Positions 35,921-45,671 of a stretch of 64,000 nt of DNA are shown here, one piece after another. The translations under genes and the position numbers were made by a program. A model generated the notes under the pieces. The model saw nothing but the letters and a program-made list of their open reading frames with translations, was not told where the DNA came from and searched no databases. Source of the DNA: Leptospira meyeri (GTDB lineage Bacteria > Spirochaetota > Leptospiria > Leptospirales > Leptospiraceae); contig NZ_SORO01000001.1 of the NCBI RefSeq assembly GCF_004368965.1, positions 2,946,001 through 3,010,000 on the forward strand. The letters run 5' to 3'. Position 1 is the first letter of the stretch. The number at the start of each line of letters is the position of its first letter.

Positions 35921-36606
35921 GAGCAGTATTCATAAGATTTATAGATTGTGAAGGTCCAGGAATTCTAGAACCTCTACTTCGCGAAGCAGGGTATCGAATC
36001 AGTTTTCAAAATGCTTATGACAGACGAATTCATTTGATGCCAGAAATTCATTTGAATTTTGATTTAATTGTTATGTTAGGTGGCCCTCAATCAGTTGCCG
36101 ATCCAGCGGAACAGGAATTTTTTAAACCATATTATGATATAGTCAACAACGTGGTCGCTTTACCCAACAAGAAATTAATTGGGATTTGTTTAGGCTCACA
36201 AATCATTGCAAAGGCGTTAGGTGCCAATGTTCGTCCAGGCACAAAAGGACCAGAGACGGGGTTCTCTGATTTACAATTGTTAAAACCAGAACATGTTATT
36301 TTTAAAGGAATTCAAAAAGAATCAATCCTTGCTTTCCATCTTCATGAAGATATATTTGATATCCCTGTAGGAGCGGAACATTTACTTGCGAGTGATTTTT
36401 ATGCAAACCAAATGTTCTCTTATAAAAACAAGGTTTTTGCTTTCCAAACTCATTTAGAACCAACCTTAGAAATGCTTCGTGTATGGCAGTCTGTCCATAA
36501 GGAATTTATAGCAAAGGGCAATGGTGATTTTTCTGAGATTGAAGTTAAACAAAAGGTAATGGCAGAAACTGCTAATACTATATTTCGAAATATTATAAAA
36601 TTATAA
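35917..36606 (+). CDS. Class I glutamine amidotransferase-like protein
   Basis: 229 residues, a stand-alone GATase1 domain. The nucleophile elbow is [14 protein letters not shown] with the catalytic Cys, the oxyanion loop MLGGPQSV precedes it, and the His is in [10 protein letters not shown]. It resembles YfeJ/GMP-synthase-like small amidotransferases that hydrolyse glutamine or related gamma-glutamyl compounds. No synthetase partner is adjacent; it is translationally coupled to a TlpA-like lipoprotein and lies 10 bases before secA. Confidence 0.85.
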   Translation: MRAVFIRFIDCEGPGILEPLLREAGYRISFQNAYDRRIHLMPEIHLNFDLIVMLGGPQSVADPAEQEFFKPYYDIVNNVVALPNKKLIGICLGSQIIAKALGANVRPGTKGPETGFSDLQLLKPEHVIFKGIQKESILAFHLHEDIFDIPVGAEHLLASDFYANQMFSYKNKVFAFQTHLEPTLEMLRVWQSVHKEFIAKGNGDFSEIEVKQKVMAETANTIFRNIIKL

Positions 36607-36616
36607 CGGACTCGGT

Positions 36617-39373
36617 ATGTTTCAAAAAATATTAACAATTTTATTCGGTAGTAAGTATGAAAGGGATTTGAAAAGGTTAAATCCCATCGTGGATGCAATC
36701 AATTCTTTTGAGCCGACAATCAAAGCTATGGACGATGAAATGTTGTCCTCACAAACCAAAAAGTTTAAAGAAAGACTTTCCTCTGGTGAAACTTTAGATG
36801 ATATCTTGCCGGAAGCATTTGCAACTGTCCGCGAAGTTGCCTATCGAACATTAGGTATGCGTCACTTTGATGTACAGATGATGGGTGGTATTTCCTTACA
36901 TTGGGGAAATATATCTGAGATGAAAACCGGGGAAGGTAAAACCTTAACTTCAACCTTACCAATCTATTTAAATGCACTTTCTGATGAAGGGGTTCATGTT
37001 GTTACGGTAAACGATTATTTGGCGAAAAGGGATGCCAATTGGATGCGTCCTGTATTTGAATTTTTAAAAGTTTCAGTTGGAGTTATCCAACATGATATGG
37101 ACCATGAAGAAAGAAAAATTGCCTATAATTCAGATATTACTTATGGAACTAATAATGAGTTTGGCTTTGATTATTTGCGTGATAATATGGTTAGTTACAA
37201 AGAACACCGTGTTCAAAGGCAACATAACTTTGCTATCGTGGATGAGGTGGATTCAATTTTGATTGATGAAGCAAGAACTCCTCTCATCATTTCTGGCCCT
37301 GCAGAAGAATCAACAGACAAATACATTAAAGTAGATAAAATTATCCCTAAATTAATTGAGGGTGAAGACTACGAAATTGATGAAAAAGCAAAGAATGTCA
37401 TTTTATCTGAGGCAGGTGTCCACCATGTGGAAGAATTGTTAGGCGTTGAGAATTTATATCACGCAGAAAATATTGAATTGGTCCATCATGTCCAACAAGC
37501 ATTAAAAGCACATAAAATATTCTATAAAGATAAAGATTATGTTGTCCAGGGTGGAGAAGTCATCATTGTTGATGAGTTTACCGGCCGTTTGATGAAGGGA
37601 CGTAGATACTCTGATGGATTACACCAATCCTTAGAAGCAAAAGAGGGTGTGGCGATCGCTCGTGAATCCCAGACATTAGCCTCCATTACTTTCCAGAATT
37701 ATTTCCGTATTTATAAGAAGTTAGCTGGGATGACAGGAACAGCAGATACGGAAGCAGAAGAATTCAAAAAAATTTATAATTTAGATGTAATTGTCATACC
37801 TTCCAATCTAAAAATCCAACGTTTGGATATGGCTGACAGAGTTTATAAAACAGAACGTGAAAAATTTGACGCAGTAGTCAAAGATATCCAAGAAAAGGTT
37901 TCAAAAAAACAACCAGTGCTTGTGGGAACTATCTCCATTGAAAAATCAGAAGTTCTTTCTAAACTTTTAACTTCACATGGAATTCCACATAACGTATTAA
38001 ACGCAAAACAACATGAAAGAGAGTCCGAAATTGTAGCCAATGCAGGTCGCCCTGGAGCCATCACGATTGCAACAAACATGGCCGGTCGAGGAACGGATAT
38101 TGTTCTTGGTGGTGCACCAAAATACAAAGAAGATCTAGAAAAATTAGATGATCTTAGCGATTCTTTAGGAATTAAAGCAAAATCAGAATTAGAAGTGATT
38201 TATAGTTTTCGGGAACATTTGATCAAACAAAAGTTTGAAGAGGCTGAAGCCAAAACTTCAGAAATCAAAAACGAAAACATCAAAAAAGAATGTAATAAGA
38301 TTTTAACTGAAGCAAAAAAATGGAAAGTAGATCATGATTTTGTGATTGGTGCTGGAGGATTACATATCATCGGCTCCGAACGACATGAATCACGCCGGAT
38401 TGATAATCAGCTTCGCGGGCGATCTGGTAGACAGGGGGATCCTGGTTCTTCAAGATTTTATTTGTCCTTACAGGATGATTTGATGCGTATTTTTGGTTCA
38501 GATCGTATTGCGCGCATTATGGATACACTCAAGATGCCAGAAGGACAAGAGTTAGAACATAGTATGGTTTCCAATGCAATCGCTCGTGCACAAAAACGAG
38601 TAGAGGGCCATAACTTTGATATCAGAAAGCACTTGTTAGAGTATGATGATGTGATGAATCGTCAAAGGATTTATATCTACGGAATTCGTAACGAACTTTT
38701 GGACAAAGGAAACATGTCTCGGACCATTGTTGACTTCTTTGACGAAGTTGTTGAAAACCAAGTGATTCTTTATTGTGAAGGCAATAATGTGGATGCTTGG
38801 GAAGTTGACTCCCTCAATGAGTGGATTCAAAGTTTAGGTATCTCTGAGTCAATTGATCCTAAACAATTTAAAAAGGAATCAAACCCGCAACTCAAAGTCT
38901 TTGAGGTGCTTTCCAAGTTAGTAAAAGAATTATATGAGTCCAAAGTATCTTCTATTGGAGAAGACGTTTGGCGTTCGATTGAAAGAAATGTGTTTTTAGA
39001 CATTTTGGATCACAGGTGGAAAGAACATCTATATGCAATGGATCATTTGAAGGAAGGAATTTGGACTGTTGGTTACGGTGAAAAAAATCCTTTGATTGAA
39101 TACAAACTTCAAGGTTTTAAGATGTTTGATCAATTGGTTGAGAATCTTAAAAATGAAGTAGTTTCTTTCCTATTAAAAATAGAAGTGACTGAATCGGATC
39201 GCAATCAAGATGAATCTTCGCCGAAAGAATACAAAAAAATTGGTGAGGAGCAAAGAGCCGAGGTAGATATGTTTGGAAATGAAGTTAAATCTAACAAAAC
39301 CAAACCTCAAGTATCTTCCACTACTAGCTCCGGTGGTGGATCCGAGAGAAAGTCGAGTCGTAGAAAGAAATAA
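36617..39373 (+). CDS. secA: Preprotein translocase ATPase SecA
   Basis: 918 residues. Walker [10 protein letters not shown] (~101-109), DEAD-box region [19 protein letters not shown] near 208, the preprotein cross-linking domain, then [25 protein letters not shown] and [17 protein letters not shown] of the second ATPase half, and the helical scaffold with [11 protein letters not shown]. It drives secretion through SecYEG. The tail ends in a Ser/Gly/Lys-rich stretch ([10 protein letters not shown]) and lacks the CxC...CH zinc motif that often binds SecB. First of its strand run after two small genes; promoter may lie further up. Confidence 0.97.
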   Translation: MFQKILTILFGSKYERDLKRLNPIVDAINSFEPTIKAMDDEMLSSQTKKFKERLSSGETLDDILPEAFATVREVAYRTLGMRHFDVQMMGGISLHWGNISEMKTGEGKTLTSTLPIYLNALSDEGVHVVTVNDYLAKRDANWMRPVFEFLKVSVGVIQHDMDHEERKIAYNSDITYGTNNEFGFDYLRDNMVSYKEHRVQRQHNFAIVDEVDSILIDEARTPLIISGPAEESTDKYIKVDKIIPKLIEGEDYEIDEKAKNVILSEAGVHHVEELLGVENLYHAENIELVHHVQQALKAHKIFYKDKDYVVQGGEVIIVDEFTGRLMKGRRYSDGLHQSLEAKEGVAIARESQTLASITFQNYFRIYKKLAGMTGTADTEAEEFKKIYNLDVIVIPSNLKIQRLDMADRVYKTEREKFDAVVKDIQEKVSKKQPVLVGTISIEKSEVLSKLLTSHGIPHNVLNAKQHERESEIVANAGRPGAITIATNMAGRGTDIVLGGAPKYKEDLEKLDDLSDSLGIKAKSELEVIYSFREHLIKQKFEEAEAKTSEIKNENIKKECNKILTEAKKWKVDHDFVIGAGGLHIIGSERHESRRIDNQLRGRSGRQGDPGSSRFYLSLQDDLMRIFGSDRIARIMDTLKMPEGQELEHSMVSNAIARAQKRVEGHNFDIRKHLLEYDDVMNRQRIYIYGIRNELLDKGNMSRTIVDFFDEVVENQVILYCEGNNVDAWEVDSLNEWIQSLGISESIDPKQFKKESNPQLKVFEVLSKLVKELYESKVSSIGEDVWRSIERNVFLDILDHRWKEHLYAMDHLKEGIWTVGYGEKNPLIEYKLQGFKMFDQLVENLKNEVVSFLLKIEVTESDRNQDESSPKEYKKIGEEQRAEVDMFGNEVKSNKTKPQVSSTTSSGGGSERKSSRRKK

Positions 39374-39401
39374 CGACTCAATCACTGGTTCTTCGATACA
39401 C

Positions 39402-39454
39402 ATCCAACTCTTACTTACAAATTAGCATAAATTCTAATGTAGTGAGAGTTGGAT
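39402..39454. terminator. Long imperfect hairpin between secA and a convergent lipoprotein gene
   Basis: Outer arms ATCCAACTCT and AGAGTTGGAT pair perfectly (ten pairs); inside, ACT/AGT and ATTAG/CTAAT extend the stem. It fills most of the 81 bases between the two stops and can serve both strands, although there is no T run. Confidence 0.55.
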
Positions 39455-40312
39455 TCATTCAATATACTTAGCAACCACTCCATCAATATCCGACCCGTTG
39501 TTATAAGAATGTGGGTATACATAACCAGATCCTGTATTTGGATTTGTAACTGCTGAGGCAGAAATCATTTTAATAAATTTAAATCCATTGGTTTGGATAT
39601 TTGAACGAGCTGTCATATCACAATTGGCACCGGGTCCACCGACGATTAAATCATCAAGATTGAATCCATCACCACCTCCGACTAAAAAACCACTGCCTGA
39701 AGAGGTAAATAATTCATCTAAGGTAAATGGCTTTGTTGCCATATTATAAATAACAGGTCTTAGACCACCAAATCCCGGCCAAGAAGAGATTTTATTACTA
39801 TCTGCCACTGAAGGATTGAAACCACTCAAATCAAATCCACAATAGTTTGTTCCATCGAAAGAAACTTGAACTACCATTGGATCAAACGCATAACGATCGC
39901 TAGTTTCTGAAACTCTAAAGGGATTTTCATACACTATAAAATCAATTCCAGTAACATTTTTAACCGTCTTTCCTGCCCAAGATAGAATAATCGTTGCCCC
40001 AGCACCTGTTAAATTTAATGCATAAACATCCAAAGATCCGGAAAATTCCCCCCCACCACAAATACCATTGGTTGCTTTAGATGAAACGTTAAATCCACTC
40101 ACTGTGGAATTGGCTGCGACTACAGTATTTGCAATGGGGATCGTTGTTGGAAGAGTTGTTGGTGGGCACGGACCCACTGATGAAGAGTTTGTTAGTGGTA
40201 GTGCTAGTAATGTTAGTATGAGCTCATTATTATTTTCTTTCTCAGAGCATTGTGAAAAAGCCAAAGTGATAAATAACAAAGATATTATTGATTTAATTTG
40301 AAACTGACCCAT
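39455..40312 (-). CDS. Surface-type lipoprotein behind the cobalamin riboswitch
   Basis: 285 residues from the ATG at 40312, which has AGGAGA seven bases upstream; the extra upstream residues in the frame are rejected. Lipobox LAFSQC, then SEKENN. The body (~80-280) is beta-rich and contains GSLDVYALNL, TIILSWAGKTV, GIDFIVYENPF, MVVQVSFDGTNYCGFD and GGGDGFNLDDL, a pattern I know from exported proteins of several phyla (DF-VY/FENPF followed by V-VSxDG). It follows the 193-residue lipoprotein by 53 bases on the same transcript. Function unknown; capture of cobalamin or another corrinoid at the surface is inferred from regulation. Confidence 0.8.
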   Translation of the reverse strand: MGQFQIKSIISLLFITLAFSQCSEKENNNELILTLLALPLTNSSSVGPCPPTTLPTTIPIANTVVAANSTVSGFNVSSKATNGICGGGEFSGSLDVYALNLTGAGATIILSWAGKTVKNVTGIDFIVYENPFRVSETSDRYAFDPMVVQVSFDGTNYCGFDLSGFNPSVADSNKISSWPGFGGLRPVIYNMATKPFTLDELFTSSGSGFLVGGGDGFNLDDLIVGGPGANCDMTARSNIQTNGFKFIKMISASAVTNPNTGSGYVYPHSYNNGSDIDGVVAKYIE

Positions 40313-40365
40313 GAATCGTCTCCTCTTTGCCTTTATCCAAATGAATAAAGGCAAAATTTTTGAAT

Positions 40366-40947
40366 TTAAAAAGTTCTAGTTAAGAAATTAAAGGCAAATG
40401 ATCCATTGCAGCCTGCTGCTTTGGGATTTGTTGTATGAACTGTTCCAGATGCTTTTCTTGAGGCTAGGTCTGTTTTAGTTTCAGTTAACGACGGTTTGCC
40501 GTTAAATACATCACAAATTAAAATTTCATTTTCAGAAGTGATAGTCCATATTAAAGCCGAAATATTGGCACTGTTTTTTGGTTTGTAATAAAGCACTCGT
40601 TCTGTGTTGTTAAATTCCACGATTTCAGCGTTGACTCGATAGGTTGAAGTTCCTGCTCCATTTACATAATCAACGTATAGATATCCCGTAGTGGTTCCGA
40701 AATTGGATTGAATTGAAACTGTGTTGGAACCTGGAGTGTTACATGTTCCAGCAGAACAGCTAGCTTGAAAGTATGTTCCTCTAATTTCAATTTGGCCTGC
40801 TTCTTTGGCAGATGCCTCTGCTGTTTTCAATAGACCTAATACTAGATTATTGTCTGCTTCCGATTTATCTACTTTGCCACTATCTGCACATGCTGTGGCA
40901 AAGAGTACAAACAACATTATGATTGTTAGCTTAAGTGAAATTTTCAT
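40366..40947 (-). CDS. Lipoprotein, first gene after the cobalamin riboswitch
   Basis: 193 residues. Signal peptide with lipobox LFATACADSG; start ATG at 40947 with TAGGAG eight bases upstream. After a helical stretch (LVLGLLKTAEASAKEAGQ) comes a beta-rich domain of about 120 residues with GTYFQASCSAGTC and TGYLYVDYVNGAGTSTYRV, and a final FAFNFLTRTF. The layout (small lipocalin-like barrel) is common among Leptospira lipoproteins. The family is not recognised. The riboswitch lies about 180 bases upstream on the same strand. Confidence 0.75.
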   Translation of the reverse strand: MKISLKLTIIMLFVLFATACADSGKVDKSEADNNLVLGLLKTAEASAKEAGQIEIRGTYFQASCSAGTCNTPGSNTVSIQSNFGTTTGYLYVDYVNGAGTSTYRVNAEIVEFNNTERVLYYKPKNSANISALIWTITSENEILICDVFNGKPSLTETKTDLASRKASGTVHTTNPKAAGCNGSFAFNFLTRTF

Positions 40948-41075
40948 TTAGATTCTCCTAAATCTTGGTTTGAATTTAGGGGAACACGGACAGGAAATAG
41001 GTTTATCCAAGTCAGAAGACGAGAAATCTTAAAATCTATAAATAGATATGTAAGTAGTGTTTTTTCCATACGGGT

Positions 41076-41130
41076 GCCCCGAGTTTACCTTCGGGGCCCC
41101 TTTACAGTATATGTTGATACAAATACCGTA
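41076..41130 (-). promoter_or_regulatory. Expression-platform hairpins of the riboswitch
   Basis: Two stems directly downstream of the aptamer on the minus strand. First, 41103-41130: TACGGTATTTGT pairs with ACATATACTGTA over four bases (11 of 12 pairs). Second, 41076-41097: GCCCCGA with TCGGGGC over an eight-base loop. No T run follows, so control by a Rho site or by folding further toward the gene is more likely than a simple terminator. Confidence 0.5.
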
Positions 41131-41288
41131 AGTGTGCAAAGTTCCCAATCCACGAGAAAACATTGCGGGGAAGATCTGGCTTATCACCTAATACAGCTTA
41201 TACTATATTTGGTGCATCACAGTTGCGGGTCAGCACAGGAATTTCACCTGTTTCCTCCCTGAAGGTAATGCCAGAGTTCCAAACACGA
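41131..41288 (-). ncRNA. Cobalamin (B12) riboswitch aptamer
   Basis: On the minus strand the conserved core reads AACAGGTGAAATTCC, then GCTGACCCGCAACTGTGATG, then the B12 box AAGCCAGATCTTCCCCGC. These match the GGTG-AA-TCC, CTG-CCCGCAACTGT and AGCCAGA...CCGC elements of the class in the right order and spacing. GTGT and ACAC ends can close P1. The first gene downstream is the 193-residue lipoprotein. Confidence 0.92.
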
Positions 41289-41306
41289 TATTATTTGTCA
41301 ATTCAA

Positions 41307-42389
41307 TTAGTTTATCTTTGTTTTGTCTGATAGAGACTTCAGGAATGAAACGATCAATTCAATTTCTGAATCATTGATTGTACGGTTCAGATTGTACTGA
41401 TTCATTCGCCTTACTGCCTCTTTCAATGAAGGAACGCTTCCATCATGAAAATAGGGCGGAGTCAGTGCAACATTACGTAACGGAGGAACTTTAAAGTAAA
41501 AATCATCCGCAGGGTTTCCGGTAAACTCTGACCTACCAAAATCATTCGGGTTGTAAGAATACTTTGAATCTAACTTTGAAAATTGGGATCCCCCCAGTAG
41601 ATTTTTGGTATGACAGTTGTTACATCCAACATCTAAAAATATTCTTAGTCCCTCTATTTCATAGTTTTCAAGTGCCCGTACATTGGATTCAACGAAATCA
41701 TCGAATCGAGATTTTGAAACAAGAGATCTTTCAAAAGCAACCAAGGCAAGACGAATGGAATGAATGCTCGGACTTGGAGATTCCGGAAAAGCATTTGCAA
41801 AAAAAGAAGTATAGCTTGGGTCGTTTTGGATTCGTGTCAGCAATTCTGTATCGGAAGGTAAAGACATTTCCAATGGATTAATAAATGGATCAATAGCTTG
41901 GTTGTATAATGTATCCCGTCTTCCATCCCAAAAAAGGAAAGGTAAAAAACCAACATTAAGAATGGTCGGAGTATTCCTTTTTCCAATTTGGCCGAATGTT
42001 CCTCTTGAAGTAGATTGTCGATCCATTCCGGCTGCATTCCCGTCTAACGGATGACAAGTGAGACAGGACTGAACATGGTTAGAGGAAAGTTTATTATCTC
42101 TAAATAATTTGTTCCCCAAGGCAATTTTTTCCATTGAATCAGATTCTGAACCAGGGATGAAATTAGGAAGTGTACCAATTTTCTTTCTAACAACCCCTTG
42201 TAACTCTGTGGCACTCAACTGATTTGAGAGTAAGTCGATAAGGAATAAGTTTATAATTGAGTCTTTTTGCGAGTTGGTTTGTAATTGGAATTTACAGCTA
42301 ATTAAAGTTATATGTAATATAAAAAAAATTAAGAAATTCGATTTGTCTCTGATTTGTTTTCTATGGTTTTGAGAAGGGGATAAGGACAT
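41307..42389 (-). CDS. Lipoprotein di-heme cytochrome c peroxidase (CcpA/MauG type)
   Basis: 360 residues from the ATG at 42389; a TTG three codons upstream is possible. Hydrophobic N-terminus with lipobox HITLISCKF, so membrane-anchored. Two haem motifs, CLTCH and CNNCH, lie about 150 residues apart, with NTPTILNVGFLPFLFWDGR and the family's FKVPPLRNVALTPPYFHDGS. These enzymes reduce H2O2 or oxidise protein side chains outside the cytoplasm. The gene ends 18 bases before the cobalamin aptamer, so the riboswitch promoter must lie in this gene or upstream. Confidence 0.88.
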   Translation of the reverse strand: MSLSPSQNHRKQIRDKSNFLIFFILHITLISCKFQLQTNSQKDSIINLFLIDLLSNQLSATELQGVVRKKIGTLPNFIPGSESDSMEKIALGNKLFRDNKLSSNHVQSCLTCHPLDGNAAGMDRQSTSRGTFGQIGKRNTPTILNVGFLPFLFWDGRRDTLYNQAIDPFINPLEMSLPSDTELLTRIQNDPSYTSFFANAFPESPSPSIHSIRLALVAFERSLVSKSRFDDFVESNVRALENYEIEGLRIFLDVGCNNCHTKNLLGGSQFSKLDSKYSYNPNDFGRSEFTGNPADDFYFKVPPLRNVALTPPYFHDGSVPSLKEAVRRMNQYNLNRTINDSEIELIVSFLKSLSDKTKIN

Positions 42390-42507
42390 AGGAACCAAAC
42401 AGGGAACCCATGCCTAATCGATCAATTCTATTTTTTGGTTCTTTTTCTGAATTTCTAAAAACTTTAACCGAGAGTCTTATCCTTTTGAGACATTCGTTTA
42501 ATTTTTG

Positions 42508-44550
42508 TTAGTGAGTCCGGAAGGAATTTGTGACAATCGCAATGGTTCCTGCGATTTCTCCAATTTTTTGGCTAACTTGGTTTAAGTCTTCAGAATTATT
42601 TGCCAGTTCTTGTGCACTACCAGAAAGAGTATTGATTGTATTTACCATATCTTCTGAAGCTTTTTTCTGTTCCCTGCTTGAAAATTCAATTGTCTCTGCC
42701 ATTTCTTGTAAGTCGTTTAATTCTGTTGTTACGTTGATTAAACTATTTGTTTGAGTAGACATTTCTTCTTTTAATCCATCTACACTGTCTTGCATTCTTT
42801 TTGATTGTTCAACAATTTCACTTAACGCATTTACCGTTTCATGAACATGGTTTGCTCCAATGGTAACTACTGAATTACTTTTATCGATGAGGCGCTTAAT
42901 GTTTTTGACAGAAGATTGAGTTTTGTCAGCTAATTTTGATATTTCTTCTGCCACAACGGCAAATCCCATTCCTGCATCGCCTGCACGAGCAGCTTCAATA
43001 CTTGCATTTAATGCTAGTAAGTTGGTTCTTTCTGAAATCTCCGTAATGAGGTCTACAATTCCAGTGATTTCTTTGGTTACGGATCGGATTTCCGACATTG
43101 CATTGTCAGTGTTTTGAACCGATGTATTACCTAAGTTTGCTAAATTTGTGGAAGTAATGGATTGGTCGGTTAATTGCAGAAGGGCTTTTTCGATATTGGA
43201 AATTGAACCTTCGATGTTTTTCATTTCCTCTGTAATTTTTACAATGTTTTTAGTTTCATTTGTAATGAATTCAAACATGATTTCGAATGAGGTTGTGAGT
43301 TCTTCTAGAGAAGCAGCCGATTCTTCTGAAATGGATGCAAGTGAAGAGGCATTATCAGAAACAGAGATTGCATCTTGTTTTAATTTATAGGCAGCTTTTT
43401 CTGCATCACTGACCGATATTTTCAATTGATTCATGATATGATTGAGATTTGCTAAAAAACGGTTGATTGACTCTGTAATTTTTCCAACTTCATTTTGACC
43501 AAAGTTGGGAAGGGTTTTGGTTAAGTCTGCTTCCCCGCTAGAAAGTTCATTGACTTTCGAAAGAACAGACACAAGAGGTTTGTTTATACTTCGAAAAATA
43601 AAAATAACAAATATTGTGGATATAAATAAGGAAAACAAAACTAAAAGGATGTTTATGTTTCTCTGGAAGGACAATAATTGAATTCGGTCATTCACTAATT
43701 TCTCAAGGATTACAATAGAACGATCCTGGATGTCCCCGGCGGTCAATGTTCCTTTGTGAATCGTTGTAAACAATTTTTCTGAAGAAGAAGGTTTTGTTGT
43801 GGAGACGATAAATGTTTCCTTTAGTTCTCGAATGTAACTTTCGCATGATGTTTTTGCGAGAGTTTTTGCATTCATTAGTTCTTTTTCATAAGGAGATGTG
43901 TCTTCAATAGATTTTGTATAGGATTTTTGAATTTCGTTGCATGTGGTCTCGATAATATTAATCGCTATTAATGCCTTTGTATAGCTGACACTTGAGTATT
44001 GTTTATTTTTACTAGTTGTATTCGTATACTCATCACGAATATTCTCTTTTAATACTGCAATATTCTTTAATATTTCTGGTATTCGGAAAAATATAATCTC
44101 CATTTGGTAATAAGAGTTTACTTCCGGATCAAGGATGAGGTTTGAAAGGTCACCAATCTTCAATGCTAGTTCTTGTGTATCCCCGAGAAAACGAAGGCTT
44201 GTGGATTGGTCAAAAAAATTGACATTCGTGTATTTTATCCAAGTGACCAATTCTTTAGTATCTTTTTGGAATAGCTCCGTTTCTTCGATTTTTAGATTCG
44301 CTGCCTTTATCAGTGGAATTAAATCAGTAGTGCTTTCTTGTCCAATTTTTAGTCGTTCTAATCCTTCTCTGTATGCAAGATAAATTGGTTTTAAGGTATT
44401 AACTCCCAATTGTTCTTTTTCTGAAAATTGAATCGTGCCATTCAGTGATCGTACTAAAATAAGCAGAATGATGATTAGTGATACAATGAGTGGAAATGGC
44501 AAAAGTAAGAGTCTAGTTTGAATGGATAACCGTGAGAGAAATTTTGACAT
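42508..44550 (-). CDS. Methyl-accepting chemotaxis protein
   Basis: 680 residues from the ATG at 44550; a GTG at 44592 would add 14. Two membrane helices (~12-35 and ~310-335) bracket an all-helical sensing region (~40-305) that resembles a nitrate/nitrite-sensing (NIT) or four-helix module. A HAMP domain (~340-390) follows, then the signalling coiled coil with hairpin tip [21 protein letters not shown]... (about 560-585). There is no C-terminal pentapeptide for CheR. It should couple an unknown signal to the CheA/W system controlling periplasmic flagella. Confidence 0.9.
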   Translation of the reverse strand: MSKFLSRLSIQTRLLLLPFPLIVSLIIILLILVRSLNGTIQFSEKEQLGVNTLKPIYLAYREGLERLKIGQESTTDLIPLIKAANLKIEETELFQKDTKELVTWIKYTNVNFFDQSTSLRFLGDTQELALKIGDLSNLILDPEVNSYYQMEIIFFRIPEILKNIAVLKENIRDEYTNTTSKNKQYSSVSYTKALIAINIIETTCNEIQKSYTKSIEDTSPYEKELMNAKTLAKTSCESYIRELKETFIVSTTKPSSSEKLFTTIHKGTLTAGDIQDRSIVILEKLVNDRIQLLSFQRNINILLVLFSLFISTIFVIFIFRSINKPLVSVLSKVNELSSGEADLTKTLPNFGQNEVGKITESINRFLANLNHIMNQLKISVSDAEKAAYKLKQDAISVSDNASSLASISEESAASLEELTTSFEIMFEFITNETKNIVKITEEMKNIEGSISNIEKALLQLTDQSITSTNLANLGNTSVQNTDNAMSEIRSVTKEITGIVDLITEISERTNLLALNASIEAARAGDAGMGFAVVAEEISKLADKTQSSVKNIKRLIDKSNSVVTIGANHVHETVNALSEIVEQSKRMQDSVDGLKEEMSTQTNSLINVTTELNDLQEMAETIEFSSREQKKASEDMVNTINTLSGSAQELANNSEDLNQVSQKIGEIAGTIAIVTNSFRTH

Positions 44551-44652
44551 AAAACAGTGTATCTTCCTGAAGTGGACGAAATAAAATTCCACTTAACTTC
44601 TAACGATAATTGATTTTCAATAAATCAATCATTTAATTTTATAGGCGTAAGA

Positions 44653-45111
44653 ATGGGAGGGTTTGTGAACAGATCCTTAGTATTGATTGTATTGTTCGTT
44701 ACTGCTTCATGTGCTCGCACGTTAGAAGTCAAAAACCAAGAAAGTCTTTTTGAAAATTGTATGAAAACATTTCAAGATGAAACCAAATGTCGGGAATTTA
44801 TGTCTAAATCGGCAAAAGACATCCAATCCGAAGAAGAAAAACGTGAAGAAGTTTTGGCCAAGCTAACAGCAGAACAACTTGCTGGTATGAAACTTCGAAA
44901 AGAAATCAAGGACACTTTACCTGGTAAAAACGGAAATTTTGTTCGCGAGTATATCGGTGATCCAGATGAAGTCAAACATGGTGGAGATCGAGAGTATTGG
45001 GTTTATAGAAGGCCAATCAGTAAATTTTCAGGAGATTCTCTTCCTGATAAAGAAATTACAGTGATCTTTCGAAGGTCATTTGTTGAAAAAGTAGAGTATA
45101 AAAAACCTTAA
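44653..45111 (+). CDS. Small lipoprotein, BamE/SmpA-like end
   Basis: 152 residues from the ATG at 44653. Lipobox FVTASCART. The GTG at 44665 is a better-looking start: GGGAGG lies four to five bases before it and the signal peptide then begins at NRSLVLIVLF. A helical Lys/Glu-rich middle (QSEEEKREEVLAKLTAEQL) precedes a short C-terminal beta unit (REYIGDPDEVKHGGDREYWVYR) with the Gly-x-Pro-Asp and W-x-Y pattern of SmpA/BamE domains. The role could be outer-membrane assembly, but this is tentative. Confidence 0.65.
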   Translation: MGGFVNRSLVLIVLFVTASCARTLEVKNQESLFENCMKTFQDETKCREFMSKSAKDIQSEEEKREEVLAKLTAEQLAGMKLRKEIKDTLPGKNGNFVREYIGDPDEVKHGGDREYWVYRRPISKFSGDSLPDKEITVIFRRSFVEKVEYKKP

Positions 45112-45139
45112 CTTTTCGTTCCATTTCGTTTAATGGTTT

Positions 45140-45190
45140 GGTCGGATTTTTAAAAAGAAGAAAATAGTCAGGAGAGATTGTCCCCTGACT
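45140..45190 (-). terminator. Terminator of the porin/lipoprotein transcript
   Basis: Read on the minus strand: AGTCAGGGG and TCCTGACT form a stem around an eight-base loop (45166-45190), followed by a T-rich run (to about 45140). It lies 10 bases after the stop of the 153-residue lipoprotein. Confidence 0.75.
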
Positions 45191-45199
45191 TAACTTTTG

Positions 45200-45661
45200 T
45201 TAGTATACCAAGTATCCAGTCAAATCTACTGTTGCACCAGCAGCTGTTGTATACGAAGCGTTACAAGCTGCAAACGCACCCGCAAGGGCTTGTTGCGCAA
45301 GGCCATAAGTAAACTGTGGTAAGTTACATGGTTGAACTGGGTCATTTACTTTTTTGAGAACACATTCTTTTAATGCGTTCAAATCATCAGTAGTTTTGCC
45401 TTCTAATTTAACTAGAGAGCAACCATTGCCTGAGTTAAAGTATTCTTTCCCTCCAACACAAGAGTTTGCTGCGGTATAAGCAACAAGACAAATTTGTTGA
45501 ACTTCATTGAAACTTCCAGAGTTGACTAGGTAAAGTAGAGCTGTTGGGTTATCTTCTTTTTTTGCACCAGACTCTGTGCAGCCAACAATGCCAGCTGCCA
45601 AAAGAAGTGCAAAAGAGATCCCTACTAAACCAGATTTAAAGGATTTCATATTCTTTTTCAT
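45200..45661 (-). CDS. Small Cys-rich lipoprotein
   Basis: 153 residues. ATG at 45661 has an AAGGAG just upstream. Lipobox AGIVGCTES. The mature domain holds eight Cys (ICLVAY, NSCVGG, GCSL, ECVL, PCNL, AACNAS) spread as in small disulfide-stabilised helical proteins, followed by TVDLTGYLVY. It lies ten bases after the porin gene on the same strand and ends at a terminator, so both are made from one transcript; it may be a partner of the porin. Family not recognised. Confidence 0.75.
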   Translation of the reverse strand: MKKNMKSFKSGLVGISFALLLAAGIVGCTESGAKKEDNPTALLYLVNSGSFNEVQQICLVAYTAANSCVGGKEYFNSGNGCSLVKLEGKTTDDLNALKECVLKKVNDPVQPCNLPQFTYGLAQQALAGAFAACNASYTTAAGATVDLTGYLVY

Positions 45662-45671
45662 CGTTTTCTCC

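Noticed and set aside
41074..41262. Plus-strand open frame of 62 codons antisense to the riboswitch
   Set aside because: The aptamer on the other strand explains the sequence, and the frame has no ribosome binding site or protein features.
45662..45671. A terminator or promoter between the porin and the Cys-rich lipoprotein genes
   Set aside because: Only ten bases separate them, taken up by the ribosome binding site; they are one transcript.
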